Source of the DNA: Prosthecobacter sp. | GTDB lineage: Bacteria > Verrucomicrobiota > Verrucomicrobiia > Verrucomicrobiales > Verrucomicrobiaceae | Length of the DNA: 6,956 nucleotides | Reading direction: 5' to 3' | Assembly (NCBI GenBank): GCA_025869455.1 | Contig: JAOZVT010000699.1 | Coordinates: 1-6,956 of the forward strand | Shown: positions 1 to 6,699 of the stretch, piece by piece | How the letters are laid out: each line of letters starts with the position of its first letter | Position numbering within the stretch: position 1 is the stretch's first letter | Notes under the pieces: model-generated | What the model was told of the DNA's origin: nothing | Seen by the model: the letters and a program-made list of their open reading frames with translations, nothing else | Database searches by the model: none | Position numbers and translations under genes: made by a program

Positions 1-666
1 CCTACCCAGGCTCATGTCCACCTGATCGAAGCGGGGCCCAAGTTGCTGCCCATGTTCTCAGAGGGGCTGATCAATTACACCCGCGAACACCTGGAAGAAA
101 TCGGTGTCACGGTCCACTTGAACTGTCCGGTCAAAGAGGTCGGCCAGGGCTACGTGATTGCTGGAGATCAGCGCATCGAGGCTGACATCATCGTCTGGGC
201 CGCAGGGGTCGAGGCCAGCCCCGTCACCCGCACATTGGCCGGCGTGCCGCTGGATCGTGGCGGACGCATTCAGGTGCAGCCAGACCTCAGCCTTCCCGGT
301 TATCCGCAGGTTTATGCGGCGGGAGACCTCGTGGCGCTGACGGATGTCAAAGGGGTGCGTGTACCTGGGGTCTGCCCTGCCGCCATTCAGATGGGGCAGC
401 ACATCGCCAAAGTGATCCAAAAAGGTGACCGCATCCCTTATGAATATTGGGACAAAGGCAGCATGGCCACCATCGGGCGCAAGGCAGCCGTGGCCATGTT
501 CAAGGGCATGAACTTCCGGGGCTTCTTCGCCTGGCTCATGTGGCTCTTCGTCCACTTGCTGTTCCTCGTCGGGATGAGAAACCGCGCTGCCGTCTTTCTG
601 CACTGGGTGTGGTCTTATTTCACCTGGCAACGCGGAGCGCGGATCATTCTGAGCCGTGAGGATTAG
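1..666 (+). CDS. ndh: Type II NADH:quinone oxidoreductase (NDH-2), C-terminal half, 5' end outside window
   Basis: The frame is open from base 1 to TAG at 664-666, giving 221 visible residues; NDH-2 proteins are usually 400-450 residues, so about half is missing upstream. NDH-2 is a single-subunit flavoprotein on the inner face of the membrane that passes electrons from NADH to quinone without pumping protons. Visible residues 6-12 (VHLIEAG) are the end of strand 2 of the NAD-binding Rossmann fold; the Glu there usually favours NADH over NADPH. WAAGV (about 66-70) and the FAD-contacting YAAGD (about 105-109) follow, then AIQMGQH (about 128-134), which matches the quinone-site segment, and MATIGRKAAVA. 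The last 50 residues are aromatic, with FFAWLMWLFVHLLFLVG and a basic tail, the typical NDH-2 membrane anchor. The gene converges on the esterase gene. The family call is firm from motif order; no homology search was done. Confidence 0.93.
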   Translation, partial: PTQAHVHLIEAGPKLLPMFSEGLINYTREHLEEIGVTVHLNCPVKEVGQGYVIAGDQRIEADIIVWAAGVEASPVTRTLAGVPLDRGGRIQVQPDLSLPGYPQVYAAGDLVALTDVKGVRVPGVCPAAIQMGQHIAKVIQKGDRIPYEYWDKGSMATIGRKAAVAMFKGMNFRGFFAWLMWLFVHLLFLVGMRNRAAVFLHWVWSYFTWQRGARIILSRED

Positions 667-1973
667 CGCATGGCCTTCACGTGGGCTAGGGCAGCTTTGG
701 TGAGGAAGTCGGAGGCCACAGGGCTGCTCTTATGCCCAGTCAGCGGCATGTTGAAGATGTTTTTGGGGATGGTCAGTGCGTTGTAGGCTGCATAGACGCT
801 GGTCGGCGGGCACGTGGTGTCAATGAGACCCACGGTGACAGCAGCCCCTTTGCACTTGGCGCGTCGGGCAAAGTTGACGTTATCAAAGTAGCGCGCGCTT
901 TGCAGTTCCGCTTCCACGGGTTTGCCATCAATGAGGGTGACCAGCTTTGGCCAACCATTGATACGCCCCACCGTGACACCCGTGTGATCACAACCCGCCG
1001 GCACTCCCGCGCAGAAGAAACTCACCCGATCATCCAAACCAGCGGCGGCAAAAGCCTGAAAACCGCCTTGGCTACCGCCATAAACAATGAGCGTCTTGCC
1101 ATCCCACTCAGGCTGAGCCGTCAGGAAGTCCAAGGCCCGGATGACACGCAGGAACATGCCTTTGAAGTAGCATTTTTCGCGGTCGTCTCGGCCTACGAAA
1201 CGATAGTCCTTCAGAGCTCCCTGAGCCTGCTCTTCATAATAGGCTTTCGGCTGACCATTGGGCAGGCCGTGAGCATTGATGTCCATGGACAACATGCCTT
1301 CTTCACGCTCTGACCAAGCCACGGCGGTGAGATTAGAGTCACCGACTCCTGCACCATGAACAAAAAGGATCGCGGGGTAGGACTTGGCCTTCGCGTCTTT
1401 TGGGCGGCCATAATAACCGGATACAGGAGCGCCTAAGCAGGTGATTTGGGCATCAAAAGCATCCACCTTTTTGAAGGGGGTTTTGACTGGAGTCAGCGTG
1501 GCTTTCATCTCCACTTGGGCCAAGGCCGCTTTTTGGGCCGCCCAGAAGCTGTCAAAGTCTTCGGGAACCGGAAGGCTGGGCTTGATCTCTAGGGGACTGA
1601 AGCCCGCGCCTGCCTGGGCATACACGGCAGGAATGGCGGGTTGTCCTTCCTCCTTAGCCACTTGCGGTTCTACCAGCGTGGCCCGCAAATGCAAAAAGCC
1701 TGGTTCATTTAAGCTGCCGGTGAGGCTGGCTTTGCCGTCTTTGATTTCCAGGCTCTCTTCGCGCTTCGGTTCCACACCATCTTTAGAAAAGCTGCATTGC
1801 ACTTTGCCTGCGGCCAGGGGCTTGCCGTCTTGCTCCACCGTGATGTCAAATCGCACGGTATCTCCCACTTGATAGAGGGCTTCGGGTTTATCTGTCACCG
1901 CCTTGACGGTGAAGGTCGGCGTTTGAGCATCCAGACTGAGGCTGAGTGCGAGGAAGAGGATACTACGAATCAT
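663..1973 (-). CDS. Secreted acetylxylan-esterase-like alpha/beta hydrolase (CE7/AXE1 family) with N-terminal beta-sandwich-like domain
   Basis: The protein has 436 residues. Residues 1-16 look like a short signal peptide (basic R3, hydrophobic ILFLALSLSL, cleavage likely after LDA), so export is expected. Residues about 20-125 are rich in alternating polar and hydrophobic residues (GDTVRFDITVEQDG) and resemble an Ig/macroglobulin-type beta sandwich; this is inference. Residues about 130-436 are the hydrolase: ILFVHGAG at 202-209 (oxyanion region), the nucleophile elbow GGSQGG with Ser301, Asp385 in GLIDTTCPP, and His414 in TGHKSS. GGSQGG plus DxxCPP followed by AAYN is characteristic of CE7 esterases, which remove acetyl groups from xylan fragments and sometimes from cephalosporin C. 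The first ATG is chosen because it places the signal peptide correctly; no Shine-Dalgarno is visible before it. The substrate is inferred from the family; another sugar ester is possible. The TAA stop overlaps the ndh stop. Confidence 0.88.
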   Translation of the reverse strand: MIRSILFLALSLSLDAQTPTFTVKAVTDKPEALYQVGDTVRFDITVEQDGKPLAAGKVQCSFSKDGVEPKREESLEIKDGKASLTGSLNEPGFLHLRATLVEPQVAKEEGQPAIPAVYAQAGAGFSPLEIKPSLPVPEDFDSFWAAQKAALAQVEMKATLTPVKTPFKKVDAFDAQITCLGAPVSGYYGRPKDAKAKSYPAILFVHGAGVGDSNLTAVAWSEREEGMLSMDINAHGLPNGQPKAYYEEQAQGALKDYRFVGRDDREKCYFKGMFLRVIRALDFLTAQPEWDGKTLIVYGGSQGGFQAFAAAGLDDRVSFFCAGVPAGCDHTGVTVGRINGWPKLVTLIDGKPVEAELQSARYFDNVNFARRAKCKGAAVTVGLIDTTCPPTSVYAAYNALTIPKNIFNMPLTGHKSSPVASDFLTKAALAHVKAMR

Positions 1974-2355
1974 GAGCAGGAATCAACGTGCTCAGCTCAT
2001 AGGATCTGTCGCAAGTCAAAAGGGTCTTTCCCATAACTCTAGCCTGGAGCACAGGCATCTTGCCTGTGTCTAAAACAGCCGAGACGGCTGTTCTCCATAA
2101 CTCTAGCCTGGAGCACGGGCATCCTGCCTGCGCCTAAACAGCCAAGATGGCTGTTCTCCATAAGGCTGTTCTCCATAAAAATGAGTCTTTGGAAGTCTCC
2201 AAAAGTGAGAATGCAGACACGAGTGAACAATTCTGGACCATTTCAGGTCGAAGCGCTGGCTTGACCCTGACTCCTGAGGGTTGCAGGTTTCCTGTGCAGT
2301 TGTGTATTCTGCTTTAATTCTTATTTGATATGACAACCTTCGACGCACGCCTTGC
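1974..2355. other. Divergent intergenic region between esterase and kinase-like genes
   Basis: This 382-base gap separates two divergently read genes and must hold both promoters. Its centre (2033-2178) is a tandem palindromic repeat. Before the esterase ATG a TTGACT box lies on the minus strand (2014-2019), but no good -10 sits at normal spacing. Before the kinase-like ATG there is an AT-rich stretch (2300-2331) with TTTAAT at 2313-2318, again without a convincing -35 partner. A small hairpin, TTTGGA/TCCAAA with loop AGTC, lies at 2188-2203. No Shine-Dalgarno precedes either start codon. No convincing gene is seen; the short minus-strand ORFs here are readings of the repeat. Confidence 0.6.
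2033..2178. repeat. Tandem palindromic intergenic repeat: two ~64-bp units plus a 15-bp partial unit
   Basis: Unit 1 is 2041-2104 and unit 2 is 2105-2163, one base shorter inside because TAAAACAGCC became TAAACAGCC. The unit end recurs once more as GGCTGTTCTCCATAA at 2164-2178, a direct duplication of 2149-2163, and a partial unit end (CCATAACTCT) precedes unit 1. Each unit holds two hairpins with 3-base loops. In unit 1 these are CACAGGCA-TCT-TGCCTGTG (2050-2068) and AACAGCCG-AGA-CGGCTGTT (2074-2092). In unit 2 the first hairpin is degraded by a mismatch and a wobble, while the second is perfect with a compensatory change (AACAGCCA-AGA-TGGCTGTT). The reverse strand reads as RQDACAPG-type peptides, a known translational shadow of repeats in Verrucomicrobiota genomes (recalled, not searched). 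The copies lie in the leader or promoter zone, so they could affect transcription, but no function is shown. Confidence 0.9.
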
Positions 2356-4929
2356 ATGAGTTTGCCGGATATCTCTGGACATGAATTGCAGGAATTGATC
2401 GGCAGCGGAGGTTGCGGAGCAGTCTATCGGGCCAGTGCGGGCGGCAAAGCCTGTGCCGTCAAGGTCTTTTCCTCCATGGCCATCAACCGGAAAGCCCTGG
2501 CTACCGCGCTGCAGGCTTTGCAGCAGATGCCCCATCATCAGGGCATACTGCCAGTGGAGGAGTTTAATTTTGATCGCAGCCCCTACTACGTGGCCATGCC
2601 GCTGGTCGGGGTGATGGTGAAGGACAATCAAGGCAAGCGGCTCTGGCAGACACCTACTTTGGAGGCCATCTGCAATCAGCCAAATCCAGAGCAAGCCTGG
2701 AGTTACATCTACCAGCTATCGGACTCGCTCGCTTGGCTGCATCGGCATGGGATTCCGCATGGCAACTTGCGTCCTTGCAATGTGCTTCTGGAAGATGATG
2801 CGGAAGCTAGCATCCGCCTGACCGACATTGCGCAAGGCTGGGTAGGTGGGATTCACCACCTGGAGCTGACGGACCATTTCATCCATCTCTGCCCCGAGCA
2901 GGCGGAAAATCCCGAAGGTGTTTTTGCTGGGTATGGAGCCAGTTGGGATGTGTACAGCTTCGGTGTCATGGCTTACCGCCTCTTGACGGGGAAACTGCCA
3001 CGTGGGGCTGCGGCGTGGTCTGAGCAGGTGGCTTTGGTCCAAAAGAAGTCTGCTTCTGGCCTAGCCTATGGCATTGATAGCGTGGCGCTGGTCAATGCCG
3101 TGCGCGCGCAGCCCAAGATCTCCTGGCCTGATGCCCCTCAGTCCAAGTGGGATGAACGCCGACGGAACATCATCGAACGTGCTCTGGATCTGAACTCCTC
3201 CGCACGCTGGGCCGACATGCGTGAAGTGGTGCGCGAGTTTGAGGTGCTGGAGTCTGACTACCTTCTGGAAGAGTCGCGGGAGCAAACCGACCAAGAACGT
3301 AAGAAACAAGCTCTCAAAGTACGCATGCTTCAGGTCGTGGGACTCAGCCTGCTGACGGGCCTAGTCATGGTGAGCATTTTTGCCTTCGTGACGCTACGCG
3401 GGAAGCAGAAAGCAGAAGTCGTCATTCAGGAAAACGAAGCGGTCTTAAAAGACGCGATTGATACGCGTGAAAATGAGAAGGCCGTCCTGACGACTCAGCG
3501 CGATACGGCCATCGCGCAGAAGAAGACCGCTGACTCGAATCTTCAGCATTCGCAGACCGCAGTGGATCAGTTCCTCACGCAGTTGCTGCAAACGCCGACC
3601 AGCAATGAGTTGGACACCGAATTTTCCAAAGGTCAGCTCCGAGATGCCTTGGCCTTCTGCATGGCCGAGTTGCCCACTTTGGAAAATGATCCTTCACTCG
3701 GGGTGGAGCGTTTGCGGGCATATGGAAACATTGGCCAGATTTATCTGCGCATGCGCAATCATGATGAGGCCCAGGTTTATCTGGAAAAAGCTCGTGATCA
3801 GGCTGCTTTGCTTTTGAAAGACGGCAAAGGCAAACCTCAGTTGCCTTTGTATCATCAATGGTTCGGCAGATACAGCCTGCTGCTTTCAGATTTAGCGAAT
3901 CGCAAAGGTGCCAAAGCGGCTTCGTTGGCCTTGTTAAGTGATGCCACCAACAGCCTAACCGAAGGTCTGGCTGCCGATCCCAAAAACCGGCTCGCACGTA
4001 ACGAGTGTGCCCGAGCCTGGATGGAGTATGGCCTGCGCACCCTGCACAATGGTGACTTAACCGAAGCCGAAAAAGCTCTGGCGCATGTGCCCGAAGTTTT
4101 GGACCCCAAACTCATCGGTGCCGAGATCATCCCTGATGAACAATTTCTGCTGGCTCGCTCCAAGTTCGCCAAAGGACTCACCCAGCGGGATGCCGGACGT
4201 GTGCAAGATGCGCTGACCACCTTGATTGATGCCGTTACGGAAATGGGGAAGCTCGTCATGGGGTCCTCTCCACGTAACCAAGAGCAGGCGCTCATGTTGG
4301 CGGATGCCTACACGGAATTGGCCGAACTCATCGCCAAAAACATCGGGGCCAAAGAAGCTCTGGAAGCTCACATGCAGGCCGTTCCCATCCTTCTGGAGCT
4401 CAATCGTCTCCTTCCCGAATGGGCGGCGGTGAAATTCCTCCTGGCCAAAAATTACGGAGACATTGCCCTGTTAGAGCGTGACGCAGGTAACAACACCGAA
4501 GCGGTCAAAAAGAAACAAGATGCCATCGAGATCTTGAACGAGATCATTGCCGATGAGCCAGATAATCTGCGCTTTGGGGTCTTGATGGCCAAGCTGCGCG
4601 GAGAGTATGCAGAGCTGATGTCTGACCTGGGCAAACCAAGTGCGGCTTTGCCCATTGTGCAGCAGGCCGTGACTTCATTGGAGGAATTGCTGTCCAAAGA
4701 TCCTGAGGCTGTTCTCAATCCAGAACGTAAAAACCAGGAGATTCAGTTGGCTCAGATGTACGGCATTCTGGGTCATACCAGCGAGACTTTGAAAAAGAAG
4801 GATGAAGCTAAAAATGCTTTCAGTTTTGCCGTGAAGCGTTGGGAAAAACTCGCAGCCCTTGTCCCTGGAGATGAAGTCATCCAGCAGGGACTTGTTTGGT
4901 CCAAAGAACGCCTCGCCAAGCTGAAATAA
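2356..4929 (+). CDS. Membrane Ser/Thr-kinase-like (probable pseudokinase) protein with TPR-type C-terminal domain
   Basis: The protein has 857 residues. Residues 8-300 have a Hanks-type kinase fold: glycine loop IGSGGCGAVY (15-24), Lys36 in AVK, PEQ (180-182), WDVYSFG with Asp198 (197-203), and Arg284 of the last subdomain. Key catalytic positions differ. HRDLKPxN is HGNLRPCN (135-142), so the catalytic Asp is Asn137; DFG is DIA (157-159); and no Glu or Asp occurs at residues 37-66, so the helix-C Glu is missing. Residues about 325-347 form one hydrophobic membrane segment, and 349-405 are a charged, probably coiled-coil stretch. Residues about 440-857 contain TPR-like helix pairs (clearest at 453-483, also about 550-580, 647-683, 690-730, 741-780 and 794-837). 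The likely topology is kinase-like domain in the cytoplasm and TPR region outside. The ATG is chosen because the fold starts within 10 residues; no Shine-Dalgarno is seen. It probably senses or scaffolds by protein contacts; ligand and partner are unknown. Confidence 0.88.
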   Translation: MSLPDISGHELQELIGSGGCGAVYRASAGGKACAVKVFSSMAINRKALATALQALQQMPHHQGILPVEEFNFDRSPYYVAMPLVGVMVKDNQGKRLWQTPTLEAICNQPNPEQAWSYIYQLSDSLAWLHRHGIPHGNLRPCNVLLEDDAEASIRLTDIAQGWVGGIHHLELTDHFIHLCPEQAENPEGVFAGYGASWDVYSFGVMAYRLLTGKLPRGAAAWSEQVALVQKKSASGLAYGIDSVALVNAVRAQPKISWPDAPQSKWDERRRNIIERALDLNSSARWADMREVVREFEVLESDYLLEESREQTDQERKKQALKVRMLQVVGLSLLTGLVMVSIFAFVTLRGKQKAEVVIQENEAVLKDAIDTRENEKAVLTTQRDTAIAQKKTADSNLQHSQTAVDQFLTQLLQTPTSNELDTEFSKGQLRDALAFCMAELPTLENDPSLGVERLRAYGNIGQIYLRMRNHDEAQVYLEKARDQAALLLKDGKGKPQLPLYHQWFGRYSLLLSDLANRKGAKAASLALLSDATNSLTEGLAADPKNRLARNECARAWMEYGLRTLHNGDLTEAEKALAHVPEVLDPKLIGAEIIPDEQFLLARSKFAKGLTQRDAGRVQDALTTLIDAVTEMGKLVMGSSPRNQEQALMLADAYTELAELIAKNIGAKEALEAHMQAVPILLELNRLLPEWAAVKFLLAKNYGDIALLERDAGNNTEAVKKKQDAIEILNEIIADEPDNLRFGVLMAKLRGEYAELMSDLGKPSAALPIVQQAVTSLEELLSKDPEAVLNPERKNQEIQLAQMYGILGHTSETLKKKDEAKNAFSFAVKRWEKLAALVPGDEVIQQGLVWSKERLAKLK

Positions 4930-4933
4930 ATTT

Positions 4934-6415
4934 ATGCCATCCACTGCCTACGACCAGCTCATCGCCCTCGCTCAGGAAGTTTCTGTACTCACTTCCACGG
5001 AGGCTGCCATTTCTTGGGATCAGGAAACCTACATGCCGGCCAAGGCGCTGAATCATCGTGCGCGCCAGATGTCCTACCTGAATGGCAAATCACATGCCTT
5101 GGCCACGGGCACGGTCTTTCGTAAGCTGCTGGAAAAAGCGGAGTCTGAAAAGCCGCGGAATGCCAAAGCAGCCGCGAACCTCCGTGAACTGCGTCGAGAC
5201 TATGACCGCGCGGTGAAGCTGCCTCAGAAGCTCGTGGTGGAAGAAAGCGAAATCTGCGCCCATGGCAAAGCCGCGTGGGCCGAAGGACGTAAAAAATCAG
5301 ACTTCAGCCTCTTCGCTCCGCACTTGCAAAAGCTCGTCACGCTGGCTCGAAAAAAAGCAGATCTGTGGGGTTATGAAGACGAGCCTTATGATGCGCTGCT
5401 GGACACCTACGAACGCGGGGCGCGCACCCGTGAAGTGGCGGCTTTGTTTGCCAAATTGAAGCCTGATCTCACCCAGATCGCCCGCATGGCGGTGGAGCAG
5501 AGTGCTTCGGTGAAGCCTAACCTCTTGCGTGGCAAGTATCCCATCGAGAAACAACAAATCCTCAATGCCGAAGTGGCTGCTAGCCTGGGCTTTGATTTTG
5601 AAGCCGGACGCATCGACACCACGGCGCATCCTTTTTGCACTACGCTGGGGCCGTCGGACATTCGCCTAACCACACGTTACGACGAAAGCGACTTCACCTC
5701 CTCTCTTTTTGGGGTCATGCATGAGGCAGGTCACGGTTTGTATGAACAGGGACTCCCTCAGGATGACTTTGGCCTCCCCTCAGGCCGCGCTTGTTCCTTG
5801 GGCATTCATGAGTCGCAGAGCCGACTTTGGGAAAATCATGTGGGTCGTTCCCGCAGCTTCTGGGAAAAGTGGCTGCCACGCACGGTGGAGATCTTCCCGC
5901 ATTTAAAAAAGATCCCGCTGGATGACTTCCTCCGCGCCATCAATCGCGCGGCGTATTCCTTCATCCGCGTGGAGGCAGATCAGGCGACTTATGATCTCCA
6001 CATTCTCCTCCGCTTCAGCATGGAGCGTCGGATTGTCAGCGGAGAACTGGCCGTCAAAGATGTACCTGCGGCCTGGAATGAAGAGTTTGAAAGTTTGTTC
6101 GGCATGGTGCCGCCTGACGACGCTCACGGCTGCCTTCAGGACATACATTGGAGCATGGGGGGCCTGGGCTACTTTGCCACTTACACCCTGGGAAATCTGA
6201 ATGCGGCCCAGCTCTTTGGCACCGCTCGCAAACAGAAAAAAATCGCCAAGGCACTGGATCAGGCGGATTACGCGCCATTGCTCTCCTGGCTGCGTGACAA
6301 GGTGCATTCCCAGGGCGGCACGCCACTTCCTGGCGAGGTCATGATCCACGCCACTGGCAAGCCTACGGATGCCAAATGGCACCTGAAGCACCTGCGTGAG
6401 CGCTTTGCCGAGTAG
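4934..6415 (+). CDS. M32 family metallocarboxypeptidase (carboxypeptidase Taq type)
   Basis: The protein has 493 residues, close to the ~500 of Thermus aquaticus carboxypeptidase and Bacillus YpwA, so it appears full length. All six M32 signature motifs are present in order: HPF (232-234), DIRLT (242-246), the zinc site HEAGH (263-267), HESQ (292-295) with Glu293 as third zinc ligand, IRVEAD (344-349) and GCLQDIHW (399-406). Glu264 should be the catalytic base. These enzymes are cytoplasmic, zinc-dependent, mostly helical dimers that remove C-terminal residues one at a time, with broad specificity but poor action on proline. No signal peptide is present. The ATG lies 4 bases after the kinase-like stop codon and lacks a Shine-Dalgarno, so cotranscription and translational coupling are likely. 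A role in peptide turnover is expected from the family; any functional link to the upstream receptor is inference. Confidence 0.96.
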   Translation: MPSTAYDQLIALAQEVSVLTSTEAAISWDQETYMPAKALNHRARQMSYLNGKSHALATGTVFRKLLEKAESEKPRNAKAAANLRELRRDYDRAVKLPQKLVVEESEICAHGKAAWAEGRKKSDFSLFAPHLQKLVTLARKKADLWGYEDEPYDALLDTYERGARTREVAALFAKLKPDLTQIARMAVEQSASVKPNLLRGKYPIEKQQILNAEVAASLGFDFEAGRIDTTAHPFCTTLGPSDIRLTTRYDESDFTSSLFGVMHEAGHGLYEQGLPQDDFGLPSGRACSLGIHESQSRLWENHVGRSRSFWEKWLPRTVEIFPHLKKIPLDDFLRAINRAAYSFIRVEADQATYDLHILLRFSMERRIVSGELAVKDVPAAWNEEFESLFGMVPPDDAHGCLQDIHWSMGGLGYFATYTLGNLNAAQLFGTARKQKKIAKALDQADYAPLLSWLRDKVHSQGGTPLPGEVMIHATGKPTDAKWHLKHLRERFAE

Positions 6416-6420
6416 TCGTC

Positions 6421-6436
6421 TTTGGATGAGTCCAAG
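6421..6436 (+). terminator. Weak hairpin after the M32 stop, possible terminator
   Basis: Six bases after the M32 stop, TTGGA/TCCAA (6422-6426 and 6431-6435) can pair around loop TGAG, with an additional wobble pair outside. The stem is short and is followed by TCTCCTATTG rather than a T-run, so it is a poor intrinsic terminator. The stronger hairpins downstream could serve instead, although they also lack T-runs. Confidence 0.25.
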
Positions 6437-6450
6437 TCTCCTATTGCATC

Positions 6451-6549
6451 GCGGTCTGAAAGACCGCCGGACTTAGCCCAGGGCACCTTGCCCTGGGTCG
6501 TCATCGGTGGTAATTCCCATATTCAGCGGCGCTCTGAAGGAGCGCTGGA
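6451..6549 (+). repeat. Three-hairpin palindromic cassette, copy A (forward)
   Basis: Three hairpins follow in order. H1 is GCGGTCT-GAA-AGACCGC (6451-6467). H2 has a 9-bp stem CCCAGGGCA/TGCCCTGGG with loop CCT (6477-6497). H3 is GCGCTC/GAGCGC plus a T-G wobble with loop GAA (6529-6545), followed by TGGA. The H1-H2 linker is CGGACTTAG. Copy B below has the same order, linker and spacing in reverse orientation. No transposase gene is present, so at most this is a non-autonomous element of REP or MITE type; that classification is inference. Confidence 0.88.
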
Positions 6550-6602
6550 GCATGTGTATTCATCTCGTTCTGGCCATTTGTTCTCTCACCAGGATCCAAC
6601 CC

Positions 6603-6699
6603 TCCGGCGGCCCTTCAGGCCGCATCGGGGGTGTGGGTGGATTTTTATATAAACCAGGGCTTTGCGCCCTGGGCTAACTCCGGTGGTCCGTTGGACCAC
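6603..6699 (-). repeat. Three-hairpin palindromic cassette, copy B (reverse)
   Basis: Read on the minus strand, H1 is GTGGTCC-AAC-GGACCAC (plus 6683-6699). H2 is CCAGGGC/GCCCTGG around GCAAA (plus 6654-6672). H3 is GCGGCC/GGCCGC plus a T-G wobble with loop GAA (plus 6607-6623), followed by CGGA. The linker is CGGAGTTAG, differing from copy A by one base, and the 12-mer TTAGCCCAGGGC is identical in both copies. H1 to H2 starts are 26 bases apart in both copies, and H2 to H3 are 52 bases in A and 50 in B. A 53-base unique spacer (6550-6602) separates the copies. The pair lies between convergent genes and could act as a two-way transcription barrier or an mRNA 3'-end stabiliser. Confidence 0.88.

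Noticed and set aside
732..1313. A 193-codon plus-strand ORF inside the esterase gene.
   Set aside because: It is antisense to a clearly coding frame with an intact catalytic triad; the composition fits a shadow frame.
1998..2019. A minus-strand promoter for the esterase gene (TTGACT at 2014-2019).
   Set aside because: At 17-base spacing the -10 position reads GCTGAG; the only TAT-like sequence is too close.
2033..2178. A CRISPR array.
   Set aside because: Units are adjacent tandem copies with no unique spacers, and each unit is made of two hairpins rather than one short repeat.
2261..2331. A sigma-70 promoter for the kinase-like gene (TTGACC at 2261, TTGTGT at 2300, TTTAAT at 2313).
   Set aside because: No pair of boxes has acceptable 16-18 base spacing with good matches, so no promoter can be assigned.
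2039..2357. Minus-strand short ORFs ending in RQDACAPG-type peptides.
   Set aside because: They lie across the tandem palindromic repeat and owe their similar ends to it; there is no start context and no protein-like composition.
6451..6699. Classical rho-independent terminators.
   Set aside because: The stems are strong, but no T-run follows any of them on either strand; they are better described as repeat hairpins, with termination only a possibility.
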